Shown here piece by piece: positions 1 through 8,400 of a DNA stretch of 15,181 nucleotides. The translations under genes were made by a program, and so were the position numbers. The notes beneath the pieces are model-generated. The model was not told where the DNA came from and made no database searches. It saw nothing but the letters and a program-made list of their open reading frames with translations. How positions within the stretch are numbered: position 1 is the stretch's first letter; every line of letters starts with the position of its first letter. Source of the stretch: Cuspidothrix sp046080565 (lineage in GTDB: Bacteria > Cyanobacteriota > Cyanobacteriia > Cyanobacteriales > Nostocaceae); contig JBJTUF010000254.1 in assembly GCA_046080565.1 (NCBI GenBank), positions 1 to 15,181 of the forward strand, written 5' to 3'.

Positions 1-84
1 ACGTCTTTTTTACCTGATTTGATTAGTGAACTTGATTATTTAGTGAAGTTTACACAACAAAATCTTATCTTTATTTCTGCTTGA
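1..84 (+). pseudogene. C-terminal end of a probable transposase (cut by window edge)
   Basis: An open frame enters from the left edge and stops with TGA at 82-84. The last residues read ...LISELDYLVKFTQQNLIFISA. The frame is followed within about 50 bases by what looks like an IS terminus (ACTTTTTCAGCAAACCC near 117-133). That position, just inside an IS-like end, is the reason for calling it a transposase tail. I cannot name the family from 27 residues. The gene may be intact to the left of the window. Confidence 0.4.
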
Positions 85-135
85 CTACCTACTCAATTCT
101 CCTCAAAGTTTTTTTCGACTTTTTCAGCAAACCCT
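85..135. mobile_element. Probable right terminus of an insertion sequence
   Basis: The stretch after the stop codon at 84 ends in a run TTTCGACTTTTTCAGCAAACCC (about 112-133). It has the look of the outer inverted repeat of a DDE-type IS; read outside-in it is GGGTTTGCTGAAAAAGTCG. The matching left end would lie outside the window, so the assignment is inference. Confidence 0.35.
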
Positions 136-256
136 AATTATTCTAATTTTTTCTTTTTCTAGACTATTTTAATTCTTTAAAAACTGCTCCACTATTCAAT
201 CTTTTTTTCACCCACTAACAACTGTCGAATCATTAATGTAGCAGGTAGTATTGTTA

Positions 257-281
257 GGGAGCATATCAACTTTGTTAGAAC
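257..281. repeat. Left terminal inverted repeat of the ISKra4-family element
   Basis: It starts GGGAGCATATCAACTTTG and pairs with 1534-1558, with two mismatches in 25. Confidence 0.8.
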
Positions 282-299
282 AAAAGAACTAAACAGGCT

Positions 300-1466
300 C
301 TAAAGCTTGGCGTTGAGATAAGCACAGCGATGTTTGAGGACTTGAGAGACATTCGATTCATTCCATTGTGCGCCAGAGATTTTTAATCGGCGATCTATCT
401 GTTTGATAGTAGACTCGACGGCACCAGAACCAATAGAACAAATACCCTCAGTTTGATAATAATCATAATTGACAATTCGATGGCGATGAGTTTCCAAATA
501 CTGGCAGAAATTTTGAGCTTTTTGAGATTGAAGTGGAGATATGAGAGCGAGAGTTTCATCAACTTTTCCAAGACAGAAGAAAAGTTTCCGCAGCTTTGAG
601 TCGCTTGAGAGAACCACCTACTTTATGTAGATTTTCAACGAGATGAAACCAATCTAAAATCTCCCGTCTTTCTCCTGGACAATTAAATTGTCGAATTATC
701 TTCCAAATTCCCGGATGTCCATCACCTAAACAGGTTAATGGCTCTGCCAAATGTTGTCGATTTACCCAATCGATTAAAGATTCATTTTCACCCAATCTAG
801 CTACTTTTATTCCTTGGTTAATGCAAATAGCTTTATAGTCTTTCCAGATGCATGGTTCTCCTTTTTGTTCAGTCCTAAGCCTTACCTTTCCACCGTCCAC
901 GCTAATTTCTTCTATTTCTTGTTCGTCTCCTATTTCGGGAAACTCATAACGCTGAACGATTCTTTGTTGTGTACTAGCAGAAATCGACATCCCAGTATAT
1001 TTATAAATATCTTGTGCTGCATTTTCATAGGATACATTTGCACTTGCTCTCAAGCAACATTGCTCTAAATAAGGACTTATTTTTTGATTGTTTTCTAGTT
1101 TTAACTTTCGTGCCTGTTTTTCACTGACTGGCAATTCTCCAAGAATGCTTTTTATTATTCTTACTCTTCCCGATGAAGTTCCTGTTGCTTCTTTGAGAAA
1201 AAAACCCCTAATTCTGGTGTAATATATTCTAAAGTCTGTGCTCTGATTGTTTTTTCAATTCCTGCTAAACTCTCTAATTCTTCAGTTTTTGCTTCTTTAC
1301 AGCACTTTGCGTAACGGTTTGGTACAAAAATTTAGGACAAAATTATTACATCAAGCCGGAAACTAAGATATAAACTGTACCAGATAGACGTGCAAAGTGC
1401 TGTATATAGGATTTCGGCTATGGCTTTGAGATGCTCCTTGAGTTTTTTCTGATTAGCTAGTTCCAT
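300..1466 (-). pseudogene. ISKra4-family transposase, disrupted by a MITE and two frame changes
   Basis: The likely start is ATG at 1466 (MELANQKKLKEHLKAIAEIL...). Removing the MITE and the frame changes gives a nearly full-length transposase of roughly 350 residues. The family DDE landmarks are visible: first Asp in EISVDGGKVRLRT, second Asp in CLGDGHPGIW followed by EILDWFHLVENLHKVGG, and Glu in GSGAVESTIKQ, then the conserved tail KISGAQW...HRCAYLN. There are three lesions. A 105-bp insertion (MITE plus duplicated TA) lies after codon 21. A -1 frame change sits at a run of seven T on the coding strand (complement of 1198-1204), possibly a natural frameshift site. A probable one-base loss lies near 565-575, where SLKRLKAAETFLLS passes into the frame reading LGKVDETLAL. 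Longest open pieces are 559-1134 and 300-617. It should not make active transposase. Confidence 0.85.
1298..1404. mobile_element. Nested 103-bp MITE with TA target duplication
   Basis: Perfect 13-bp inverted repeats TACAGCACTTTGC (1298-1310) and GCAAAGTGCTGTA (1392-1404) enclose a noncoding core. A second inner inverted pair TGGTAC/GTACCA is present. Taking TA as the duplicated target, the element is 1300-1402. Deleting one TA plus the element (105 bp) joins ...GAAATCCTATAT to AAAGAAGCAAAA on the minus strand. This restores the transposase frame (AEILYKEAKTEELES). TA duplication points to mobilisation by an IS630/Tc1-type transposase. Confidence 0.88.
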
Positions 1467-1533
1467 GATTGAGTGGGGGATTGATTTCTTCCTTTATTTT
1501 CGCTGATTTTCACCCCTATTTGCTAGTTCATCT

Positions 1534-1558
1534 GTTCTAACAAACTTGAGATGCTCCC
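1534..1558. repeat. Right terminal inverted repeat of the ISKra4-family element
   Basis: It reads GTTCTAACAAACTTGAGATG... and ends CTCCC at 1558. This is the inverted partner of 257-281 and marks the point where hlyD coding sequence is interrupted. Confidence 0.8.
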
Positions 1559-1914
1559 GAATCACCTTCTTTAACTCGAATTTCAGATACAGTACCTGAG
1601 ACAGCAGCATCAAGTTTAATTGTTTTGTCTTTCGGTTCTATTCTTCCTCTTCCAGTACCAGTTTCATCTACTTTAGATAAGATTGCCCAAGGTAAAACTA
1701 TAGAGACAAAAATAACTAAAAAGTATAATAATCCTCTTGTCCAAACTTGGGGTAAGCTATCAAGAGCTTCTTTGGTTATATCAGACCAATCATCTCTGGT
1801 ATTGACTCTTTCTACTGGTACTTCAACTGCTAATTCATTTGCTAATTCTTGGTATTCAGATACTTCTTGTTTTGTTAGATAACTTTGAATCCGTCCATTA
1901 AGTAAGTCTGTCAT
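1559..1914 (-). pseudogene. HlyD-family membrane fusion protein, N-terminal fragment truncated by the IS
   Basis: About 119 native residues remain from ATG at 1914, then the frame runs a few codons into the IS and stops at 1537. The protein has a cytoplasmic N-terminus, one membrane segment at residues 61-82 (GLLYFLVIFVSIVLPWAILS), then the start of the periplasmic lipoyl-type arm (GRIEPKDKTIKLDAAVSGTV, SEIRVKEGD). This is the typical opening of cyanobacterial HlyD adaptors, which are usually more than 450 residues. The rest is not found left of the IS, except perhaps a short doubtful tail near 200-256. A weak AAGG ribosome-binding site precedes the start. The gene lies 59 bp after the ABC transporter on the same strand, the usual exporter-adaptor pairing. 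In its present state it cannot span the periplasm. Confidence 0.85.
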
Positions 1915-1973
1915 TGTTACTACCTTGTTAAAAACTTATTATGAATTGTTTAAGGGGATTGGTTAGTGTTTTT

Positions 1974-2399
1974 CTATTCTATCTTTTGTAATTGCTGTTG
2001 ATTGAGATAGAAATAATGCCCTCGTTTTGACATTAATTCTTCATGATTTCCTTTTTCAATTAAAACACCTTTGTCTAACACTAAAATTACATCTGCATTT
2101 TTGATGGTAGAAAGACGATGGGCAATTACTAAGGTGGTTCTACCTTTGAGTATGGTGTTTAAATTCTGTTGAATAATTCTTTCTGATTCTGTATCGAGAT
2201 GGGAAGTAGCTTCATCTAAAACCAACAATCTAGGATTACCTAATAATGCTCGTGCGATCGCTATTCTCTGTCTTTGTCCACCAGATAGCAACCCTCCACC
2301 TTCACCTATTTGGGTTTCATATCCCATTGGCAATTTTTTAATAAACTCATCAGCACCTGCTAATTGTGCTGCTTCAATGACTTCTATTAAAGGTACTCC
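1974..2399 (-). pseudogene. C-terminal ATPase fragment of the C39-peptidase ABC exporter
   Basis: This is the distal part of the nucleotide-binding domain. The frame is open from about 2399 (VPLIEVIEAAQLAGADEF) through the Q/X-loop side (LPMGYETQIGEGG), the ABC signature LSGGQRQRIAIARALL, Walker B LLVLDEATSHLD and the H-loop VIAHRLST, to the stop at 1974-1976. Walker A is absent, because the sequence between the membrane domain and this point has been deleted. The internal ATG at about 2333 is only a methionine inside the old frame, not a plausible native start. It belongs to the same ancestral gene as 2387-3577 but is in a different frame, so read-through gives no complete protein. Confidence 0.9.
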
Positions 2400-3577
2400 G
2401 GAACTATAACTAAGGCAAGTAAGGCCATTTTCCAGCTATACCAAAGCATTAATCCTACATAGATAAAAACTGTAAATAAATCTAGGAGAATTGATGATGC
2501 TTCACCAGATAAAAAACGTTGAATTTTGCGATTTTCTTGAACGCGAGAGATAATATCTCCCACATAACGAGATTCAAAAAAGCTTAATGGTAGTCTGAAT
2601 GTGTGACGAATAAAACCCACAATCATGGCTAAATCTACCCGATTTGCTACATGATCTAGGAGATATTGCCGCAAGCCCATCATGGCTACACGAAATAAGC
2701 TAAATAATAATAGCCCTAAACCGACTGCTGTTAAAGTGAGTTCGGAACGTTGTACTACTACTCGGTCTAAAATTAGTTGGGTAAATAGGGGGGTAATGAG
2801 TCCAAATATCTGGATAAATATGGAAGCAATAAAGACTTCCAGAAGTATCAAAGAATGTGGTTTCATTAATTCAAAGAATTGCCAAAAAGGTGTGGATGTT
2901 TCTTTGGCATCTTTTAACATTGCTGTTGGTTGCAGTAGTAAAGTATAACCTGTCCAATCTGCTTTAAATTCGGCATGGCTAAGGGTGCGTTGACCGATCG
3001 CTGGATCGGCTACAACTACGTGCTTGGGAGTGATTTCATAGACGACGATGTAGTGTTTACCTTCCCAGTGAGCGATCGCAGGTAATTTTTGTTTAGCTAA
3101 TTGATTTAAACTGGCTTTCACTGGTCTAGTAGCAAAACCCAGGCTTTCGGCTGCTGTTAATAACCCTCGCAAAGATGCACCATTACGATCTACATTAGCA
3201 ATATCCCGTAAACGATTCACACTAAAACGTTTTCCCCAATATCGAGACACCATCACTAAACAAGCTGCACCACAGTCAGAAGCACTTTGTTGGTAAAAAA
3301 ATGGATAGCGACGGATGACGTGCTGCCATAAATGTGTGACTCGTTGAGTAGGGCTGGGAAAATAGGCTTTACTAATCTTTGGTTCTGATTTTGTTACTGT
3401 TGTAGCAGAAGCTAAAAGTTCCGGTTGTGGGTTGGTGTTTTCTACTTCTGAAGTCGAATCTGTAGCTACTAATAGGCTATTTAATTTTTGTGCTTGATGC
3501 CATAAATGTTCTTTAATTTGGGGGTATTTAGCCATTAATGGCGATAAAACTGTACTTGGGACAAAACAAAGCTGCAA
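2387..3577 (-). pseudogene. C39-peptidase ABC exporter, N-terminal and membrane part, truncated at both ends
   Basis: This is the front part of a peptidase-containing ABC exporter that cleaves double-glycine leaders and exports the peptide. Residues 1-30 (CFVPSTVLSPLMAKYPQIKEHL) resemble the end of the cyclic-nucleotide-binding-like N-terminal region found in large cyanobacterial exporters. The C39 domain spans about 90-220, with oxyanion Gln96, catalytic Cys102 in SDCGAAC, His175 in GKHYIVVYE and Asp191 in VVADPA all present. Membrane segments follow from about 240 to 395. The frame ends abruptly (LALVIVPEYL, stop) where a deletion removes the rest of the membrane domain and Walker A. The apparent TTG start at 3577 is not native: the N-terminal domain is missing and the sequence runs directly into the HTH gene. 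Family members have roughly 700-1000 residues. Confidence 0.9.
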
Positions 3578-4088
3578 ATTTACTGTTATCCTGGTTATTA
3601 TTCCGTTGTTGTCGTGTGGATAACCCTAGTTGTTTGAGTAAACGTTTAATATGGCGATCGCTCACTTCAATCCCAAATTCCTTGGCTAAATGCTTTTGTA
3701 ACCAGTTCGCAGTCCACCGCCGAAATGAATAGCCATGATCTCTAGGACTACTATGCAAAAGTTTTTGTAACCGTTCTAAATACTGCTCATTTACTACCTT
3801 GGGGCGACCAATAGGACAATCTTGCCATTGATGCGCCATCCCCATCCGTGCTATATGCATCCAATGTCTAACCGTTGCAGCACAACATCCCAGAGTTTGA
3901 CAAATTTCTGTTTGGGTTTTCCCTTCATCCGCCAACGGCATGATTTCAATTCTCTGGCGGTATGACTCAGGGTAATCCTCTTGTAGACTTTTTTGCAGCA
4001 GTTTCCGCTGAAAAGGTGTTAATAATTTACTGTTACTAGTTAAATTACTTAGTTCTCTAATCTCAACTTCTGATTGATAATAGGACAT
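3528..4088 (-). CDS. Helix-turn-helix protein of IS630-like type, probable regulator, 3' end altered
   Basis: This 186-residue frame starts with ATG at 4088. Residues 55-80 form a homeodomain-like HTH (TQTEICQTLGCCAATVRHWM). Residues about 100-157 form a second, winged-helix-like segment (YLERLQKLLHSSP...DRHIKRLLKQLGLSTR), as in the DNA-binding half of IS630-type transposases. No DDE catalytic domain follows. From memory, similar stand-alone proteins occur next to C39 exporter and HlyD genes in cyanobacteria, which suggests a domesticated local regulator. The native frame seems to end near residue 167. The last roughly 18 residues (FAALFCPKYSFIAING) are exporter sequence read in another frame, so the original C-terminus was lost in a deletion. 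DNA binding may survive. Regulation of the exporter is inference. Confidence 0.65.
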   Translation of the reverse strand: MSYYQSEVEIRELSNLTSNSKLLTPFQRKLLQKSLQEDYPESYRQRIEIMPLADEGKTQTEICQTLGCCAATVRHWMHIARMGMAHQWQDCPIGRPKVVNEQYLERLQKLLHSSPRDHGYSFRRWTANWLQKHLAKEFGIEVSDRHIKRLLKQLGLSTRQQRNNNQDNSKFAALFCPKYSFIAING

Positions 4089-4317
4089 AATGCACCCATT
4101 TAAAATTTATTAACATTGGTAAAAACTAAAGCTATTAGTTACTCTAGTTTTGCCTCAATGCAAACCCAAGATTGTCTTCCATGTCATTTTGGCAATACAA
4201 ACATTTTGCACTAGGCATAATACTTGACATACTTATCTAACCAGAAATTTTTCAGAGTTTTTAGATGTTAATTTTGACTTTAGATAATCTAGAACACTCT
4301 GTTTAAGTAGAGATTAA
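4089..4317. other. Noncoding region upstream of the HTH gene
   Basis: It is AT-rich and has no convincing frame on either strand. It should hold the promoter of the HTH gene (minus) but I see no clear -35/-10 pair. A plus-strand TTGACA at 4224-4229 has no matching -10 box. Confidence 0.4.
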
Positions 4318-4730
4318 ATCTTCACAAATGTGCCAAATCTTAAACAAACTTTATGTCTCTATAAGTTCCGATATAGAATTGATCAATTCTTCAAGGATTG
4401 TAAAATCAGTGGTTATAATCTAGAGGATACCAAAGTCAATGAAACACGTTTTTTAGCTTTAGTATTATTGATTATCATTGCTTATAGTTTGGCTGCACGG
4501 TCAACCTATGAAAAAATTAGATATAGAAACTTATGCCGGACGTATTCAACAACATCATGACAAGTAACCACGCCAGAGTAATTTTAGCTTTTCTCTCTAC
4601 GGACAACTATGGATTTATGGCATGGAATTATGGGCTGATTTAGCTCTCAACTTAATCTATTTCAAGCCTCATAAACGCCTCTTTTTTCAACGTGGCTTTC
4701 AGACTCTATCCCTTATGAAACAAACTGTTT
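4318..4730 (+). pseudogene. IS4-type transposase, C-terminal remnant
   Basis: The first frame (4318 to about 4500) reads TNVPNLKQTL...YRIDQFFKDCKISGYNLED followed by a hydrophobic LALVLLIIIAYSLA. This corresponds to the Y-R-E-K region of IS4-type DDE transposases, with Asp where the catalytic Glu of RxxxE is expected. The frame then shifts. Another frame continues with MKKLDIETYAGRIQQHH, a TAA stop at about 4566-4568, and the conserved tail SFSLYGQLWIYGMELWADLA / KPHKRLFFQRGFQTLSLM to about 4720. The N-terminal two thirds and both IS ends are missing. It cannot be active. Confidence 0.8.
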
Positions 4731-4961
4731 ATCCACCTTGTTACCTGTTAAGGAAAATCTCTTATCTAAAACTGTGTCATCAAATATAATATAAGCATTC
4801 TTGTCAGGGACAATGATGTCTTTCACGTTATCCCAAAGTAAACGAGGAGTTAATTTTTCATTTCTTAAATAATAATTAATTTTATCATGACTAATATTGT
4901 CTAAATTTTCTGCTAGATTAGTCATTATGTAGTTGATTTGACTGCTAAGTAAATACTGGCA
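4713..4961 (-). pseudogene. IS701-type transposase, N-terminal fragment
   Basis: The frame is open from about 4961 (CQYLLSSQINYIMTNLAENL) through NISHDKINYYLRNEKLTPRL and IIVPDKNAYIIFDDTVLDKRF, then leaves the homologous sequence near 4754 and stops at 4713. The pattern of a short N-terminal helix, LTPRLLW and then the first catalytic Asp in FDDTVLDK is that of a transposase common in cyanobacteria; IS701-like is my recollection rather than a search result. ATG at 4925 is the first methionine but homologous sequence extends upstream. It abuts the IS4-type remnant tail to tail, so both were trimmed at a shared junction. Confidence 0.7.
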
Positions 4962-5110
4962 CTAATTAAGTTTAGTAAATTTCATAGTTAATTAATTTCT
5001 TAATTCACCCTCTAATTATTTTCTTATAAAATTAGTAACCGCTATTTATTTAATCTATTACTATTAACAATTCTCAAAAAGTCTGATTCCATCACATCTT
5101 TATCGTTAGT
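4962..5110. other. AT-rich intergenic stretch, no gene seen
   Basis: There is no open frame of note and no clear element. It is probably residue of the trimmed transposase flank. Confidence 0.4.
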
Positions 5111-5211
5111 ACACATCTACTATTAATTAGCAATCACTTTCTCAGTTGTATAAGTCTTTTATAGTATATATCTACTATTGATTAGTGATCGCTGTGCCAG
5201 TTGCGTAAGTC
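5111..5211. repeat. Imperfect 56-bp direct repeat, two copies
   Basis: Copy 1 begins near 5112 (ACATCTACTATTAATTAG...) and ends GTATAAGTC at about 5156. Copy 2 begins near 5168 (ATATCTACTATTGATTAG...) and ends GCGTAAGTC at about 5211. Over 44 bases the copies differ at about 10 positions, and the start-to-start spacing is 56. Function unknown. Confidence 0.6.
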
Positions 5212-5280
5212 CTGAAAGGAAAAAATTGGTTGTTAAAGATAACCCAAACTATTGCCTCTTACCTCGCCTCAAGGATAAAT

Positions 5281-5400
5281 AGCGTTGCTGATTTGATGTA
5301 TGAAAATGATTTTTGATGATATTCAAACCCTTGTAGAGATGTTCCATGGGTAGGGATTCTCGTCTCTACATTGAAATTCATACCTGGTTTCAGCAACGCC
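5281..5400. mobile_element. MITE-like 120-bp palindromic repeat downstream of the CHAT gene
   Basis: The outer arms GCGTTGCTGATTTGATGTATGAA (start 5282) and the complement of TTCATACCTGGTTTCAGC... (ending 5399) pair with a few mismatches. Inside is a second decayed palindrome, GTAGAGATGTTCCATGG (5332-5348) against CGTCTCTAC (5371-5379). It resembles dispersed GTAGAGACGTT-type and GCGTTGCTGA-type repeats known from Nostocales genomes. It lies 37 bases beyond the stop codon of the CHAT gene and could act as its transcription end by forming a long hairpin. Confidence 0.6.
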
Positions 5401-5436
5401 ATTTTAACCCCTAACTAATTAAGTGTATTTTGGCAA

Positions 5437-8400
5437 TTACCAAGGACTACCAATCATTGTAAAGGCAGACCAATAATAAGGATGGGATAAGTTGCGATTT
5501 TTAATATTTAGTAGTTCTGGTGGTAAAGAAATTCCTCTTCTCGTACCTATTAATTCGCCATTTTTGATGCTAACTTTACCTTGAATCATGGCTAATTGCG
5601 CCTGTCGTAAAGCTTCCGATTTGATTGGTGCTGTCTTTAATTTTTGATAAAATTCGTTCATTAATCCTAATGTTCCCTCATCACTAACATACCACAAACT
5701 AGCGAGAGCAGATTTAACCCCAGCTTGCACAGCTAAACCAGCAAAACCTAATTCTACTTGTTCATTTCCTAATGCTGTGCGACAAGCACTTAATACTAAT
5801 AATTCTACCGGGGGATTTCTCAAACCTAATGTGCGAATTTGGTTGATTTGTAGTTTTTCTTCTCCCCAAAATTGAATATATGATTGACTAGAATCTCCAG
5901 GATTAAATTCTCCGTGGGTAGCTAAGTGAACGATTTGTGTAGGTCTTTGTTGGCGTTGTTTTTGCAGGTTTTGAATGGTAAATTCTTGATTAATAAAATA
6001 GCGATTTTCCCCAAATTCCTTAGCGACTGTGGGTAGTTCTACCATGACTCCAGGTAAAGGATTTTGATTAGGACTGGTGAATTTAGATGCTCCCATGAGC
6101 AAAATTTGTGCATCTCTTAAAGATTTATAACGAGTATCCATTAAACTCATGCTGGGAATCAGTCCCATGTTATATTTCTCAATCAGATAGTTTTTACCAT
6201 CGTATAAGGCAGCAAAAGGAAGCGATCGCAAATTATTATCAACGGACAACAACAAAGTATCTATTTTCTCTGTTACTAATGCTGCTTCTATGGGTGCAAC
6301 TAGAGAATTATAGAGAGTTTTCCCTGACTCTTTATAACCATTAATCTTCACATCTGTAACATTATTACGGAAAAGTCTGATATCAGCAATTAATTTTTGT
6401 CTATCAATCTTCACATTGTGATGAATAGGTTTGCCATCAGGTGTAATGATCACTAAATCCAAAGATTTAGGTTGTGATATCATGTAAAATATTGCTGATC
6501 TTTTGCCAGTTTGTTTCAGAATTGATCTTAGAGCAGCTTGGATAGTTTCTACTGTTTGCGGTTGAGAATCTAGTTGTAATTCTTCTCCATAATATCCTTG
6601 ATATTCTCCAGATAATACTTGTTCAATGGAAGACACAGCACCTTTTATATTACCTGCTATCAGTTGGTTTGATACTATTTGGCGATTGGTATTACTATCT
6701 GATAAAATATTGTCTACGTTATTATTAAGAATAACGCTTGTATCTTTTACGTCTAACTTAGGTGCGTTGTTATTAAGAATAACGCTTGGACCTTTTATGT
6801 CTAACTTAGGTGGAGTAAATATTTGTACATCAGGTCTAAGGTCAGTAGAAATGATACTAATATTATTTTGAGTATAAGTTGATGAAAATAATATTTGTGG
6901 AAGGATACTATTACTTACACCAGTTGTAATTGCACCAGCAGTACCGTGACTACCCGCATTACCAACAGTGAAGGATAGTACACCGGGATGATAGATGACA
7001 ATACTACCACCACCTAAACCCCCTGCCGTGGAGATAGATGCTAGAACCCCATTTCGATCTATAAATGTACCCGTAGTGCGTAATGTGTCATGAGATCTAA
7101 TCTCAACATTACCACCAACACCTGAGATTCCACCTTGAGCATTAATAGAATCAATGATAGTTGTAATGGGGTCAATTGTCACATTACCACCATTACCAAA
7201 CTTGGCACTAGAATCTATATTACCAGTAAAAATTTGATTTGTCGCTAATATTCTAATATTACCACCAACATTAGGAGAACTAGAATTAATATTACCTGTG
7301 CTGATGTTTGTACCTGTTAAACTAATTTGTTGACCAGAAGTAGTAATGTTTCCTGTGGTGATATTATTGCTACTGTTTAAACCCACTCCTCCTATATTTG
7401 TGATCATGTTACCTAAGTTAATACTTCCAGTTGCAAACTGATTTATACTGGCAGCATTAATATTTTTTCCAGTGACATTTACAGCTTGATTAATGATGAT
7501 ATTACCCAGAAAATCTCTAGTATTTCCTAAGTCTTTATTAAATGTAATATTACTACCAGCATTGAGAGTTAGATCATAATTACCGTTGATGGTGTTAGTT
7601 GTAATAGAGGTCTTGGCAGTGAGGATGGTACTATTATTCAGAGTGATAGGATCATTGAGTTGAATATTTCCTGCTGTTGCTGTGAGATTGCCATTTAATT
7701 CTGTTGTTCCCTCAGCGTCGGTACTGATGGTGGCGGCCGTAACATTGGATAAAGATGTTTTACCACTACTATTAATATTTAAACTGGTGAGAGGTTGAAG
7801 ATTACCTACTGCTTCTGTAAAGATCACGTTAGCACTACCAGAGTTAATATTCAGATTGACATTACCATTTACTGTCTTGTTGAATAGCACTCCTTGGTTA
7901 CTTGTGATGGTGGAGTTGTTGGTAAATAAGACAGGATAGTTATAAACTTGAGGTGCAATAGTGGTAATATCCGCACCGATGTTAATGGGAGAATTAAAAT
8001 TAATTTCTGGAGCAATAATAGCATTATTTGCATTGGTTTGACCTAAGGGCGATCGCAATATTACCGGATCAAGAAAAGTTGTAATTCCTGTAAAACTAAT
8101 GATACCCCTACCATCTTGTCTACCAATGATAATAGAATTGAAACCATCCTGTAAGGCTTTAATATCCACTGCTGATAAGTTTAAAGTTGTAGATACATCA
8201 GCTACACCACCTATATTAATATTTTGATCAACAGTAAATGGTTGCAAGGTTAAATTTCTATTTCCCGCGACAGTTTTATCAAAATTAATTTCTTGTCCGG
8301 TTAAAATCACATCACCATTAGCAATAACAGCATTATTATAGGTCTGTGCATTGGTAGTTGTCACATTACCATTAATTTCTGTCATCCCTATACCATTAAT

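Larger units (their letters stand above)
257..1558 (-). mobile_element. ISKra4-family insertion sequence (ISMich2-like), inactivated
   Basis: The element is about 1302 bp. It is bounded by 25-bp imperfect terminal inverted repeats, left 257-281 (GGGAGCATATCAACTTTGTT...) and the complement of 1534-1558 (GGGAGCATCTCAAGTTTGTT...), matching at 23 of 25 positions. Without the nested MITE it would be about 1.2 kb, a usual size for the compact ISMich2-like members of the ISKra4 family. It carries one transposase on the minus strand, now broken. No 8-bp target duplication is visible: the flanks are TATTGTTA on the left and GAATCACC on the right. One side has therefore probably been rearranged after insertion. 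The element interrupts a hlyD-type gene on its right side. Confidence 0.85.

Noticed and set aside
2682..2948. Plus-strand frame opposite the ABC exporter
   Set aside because: Antisense shadow of the membrane domain with no recognisable features.
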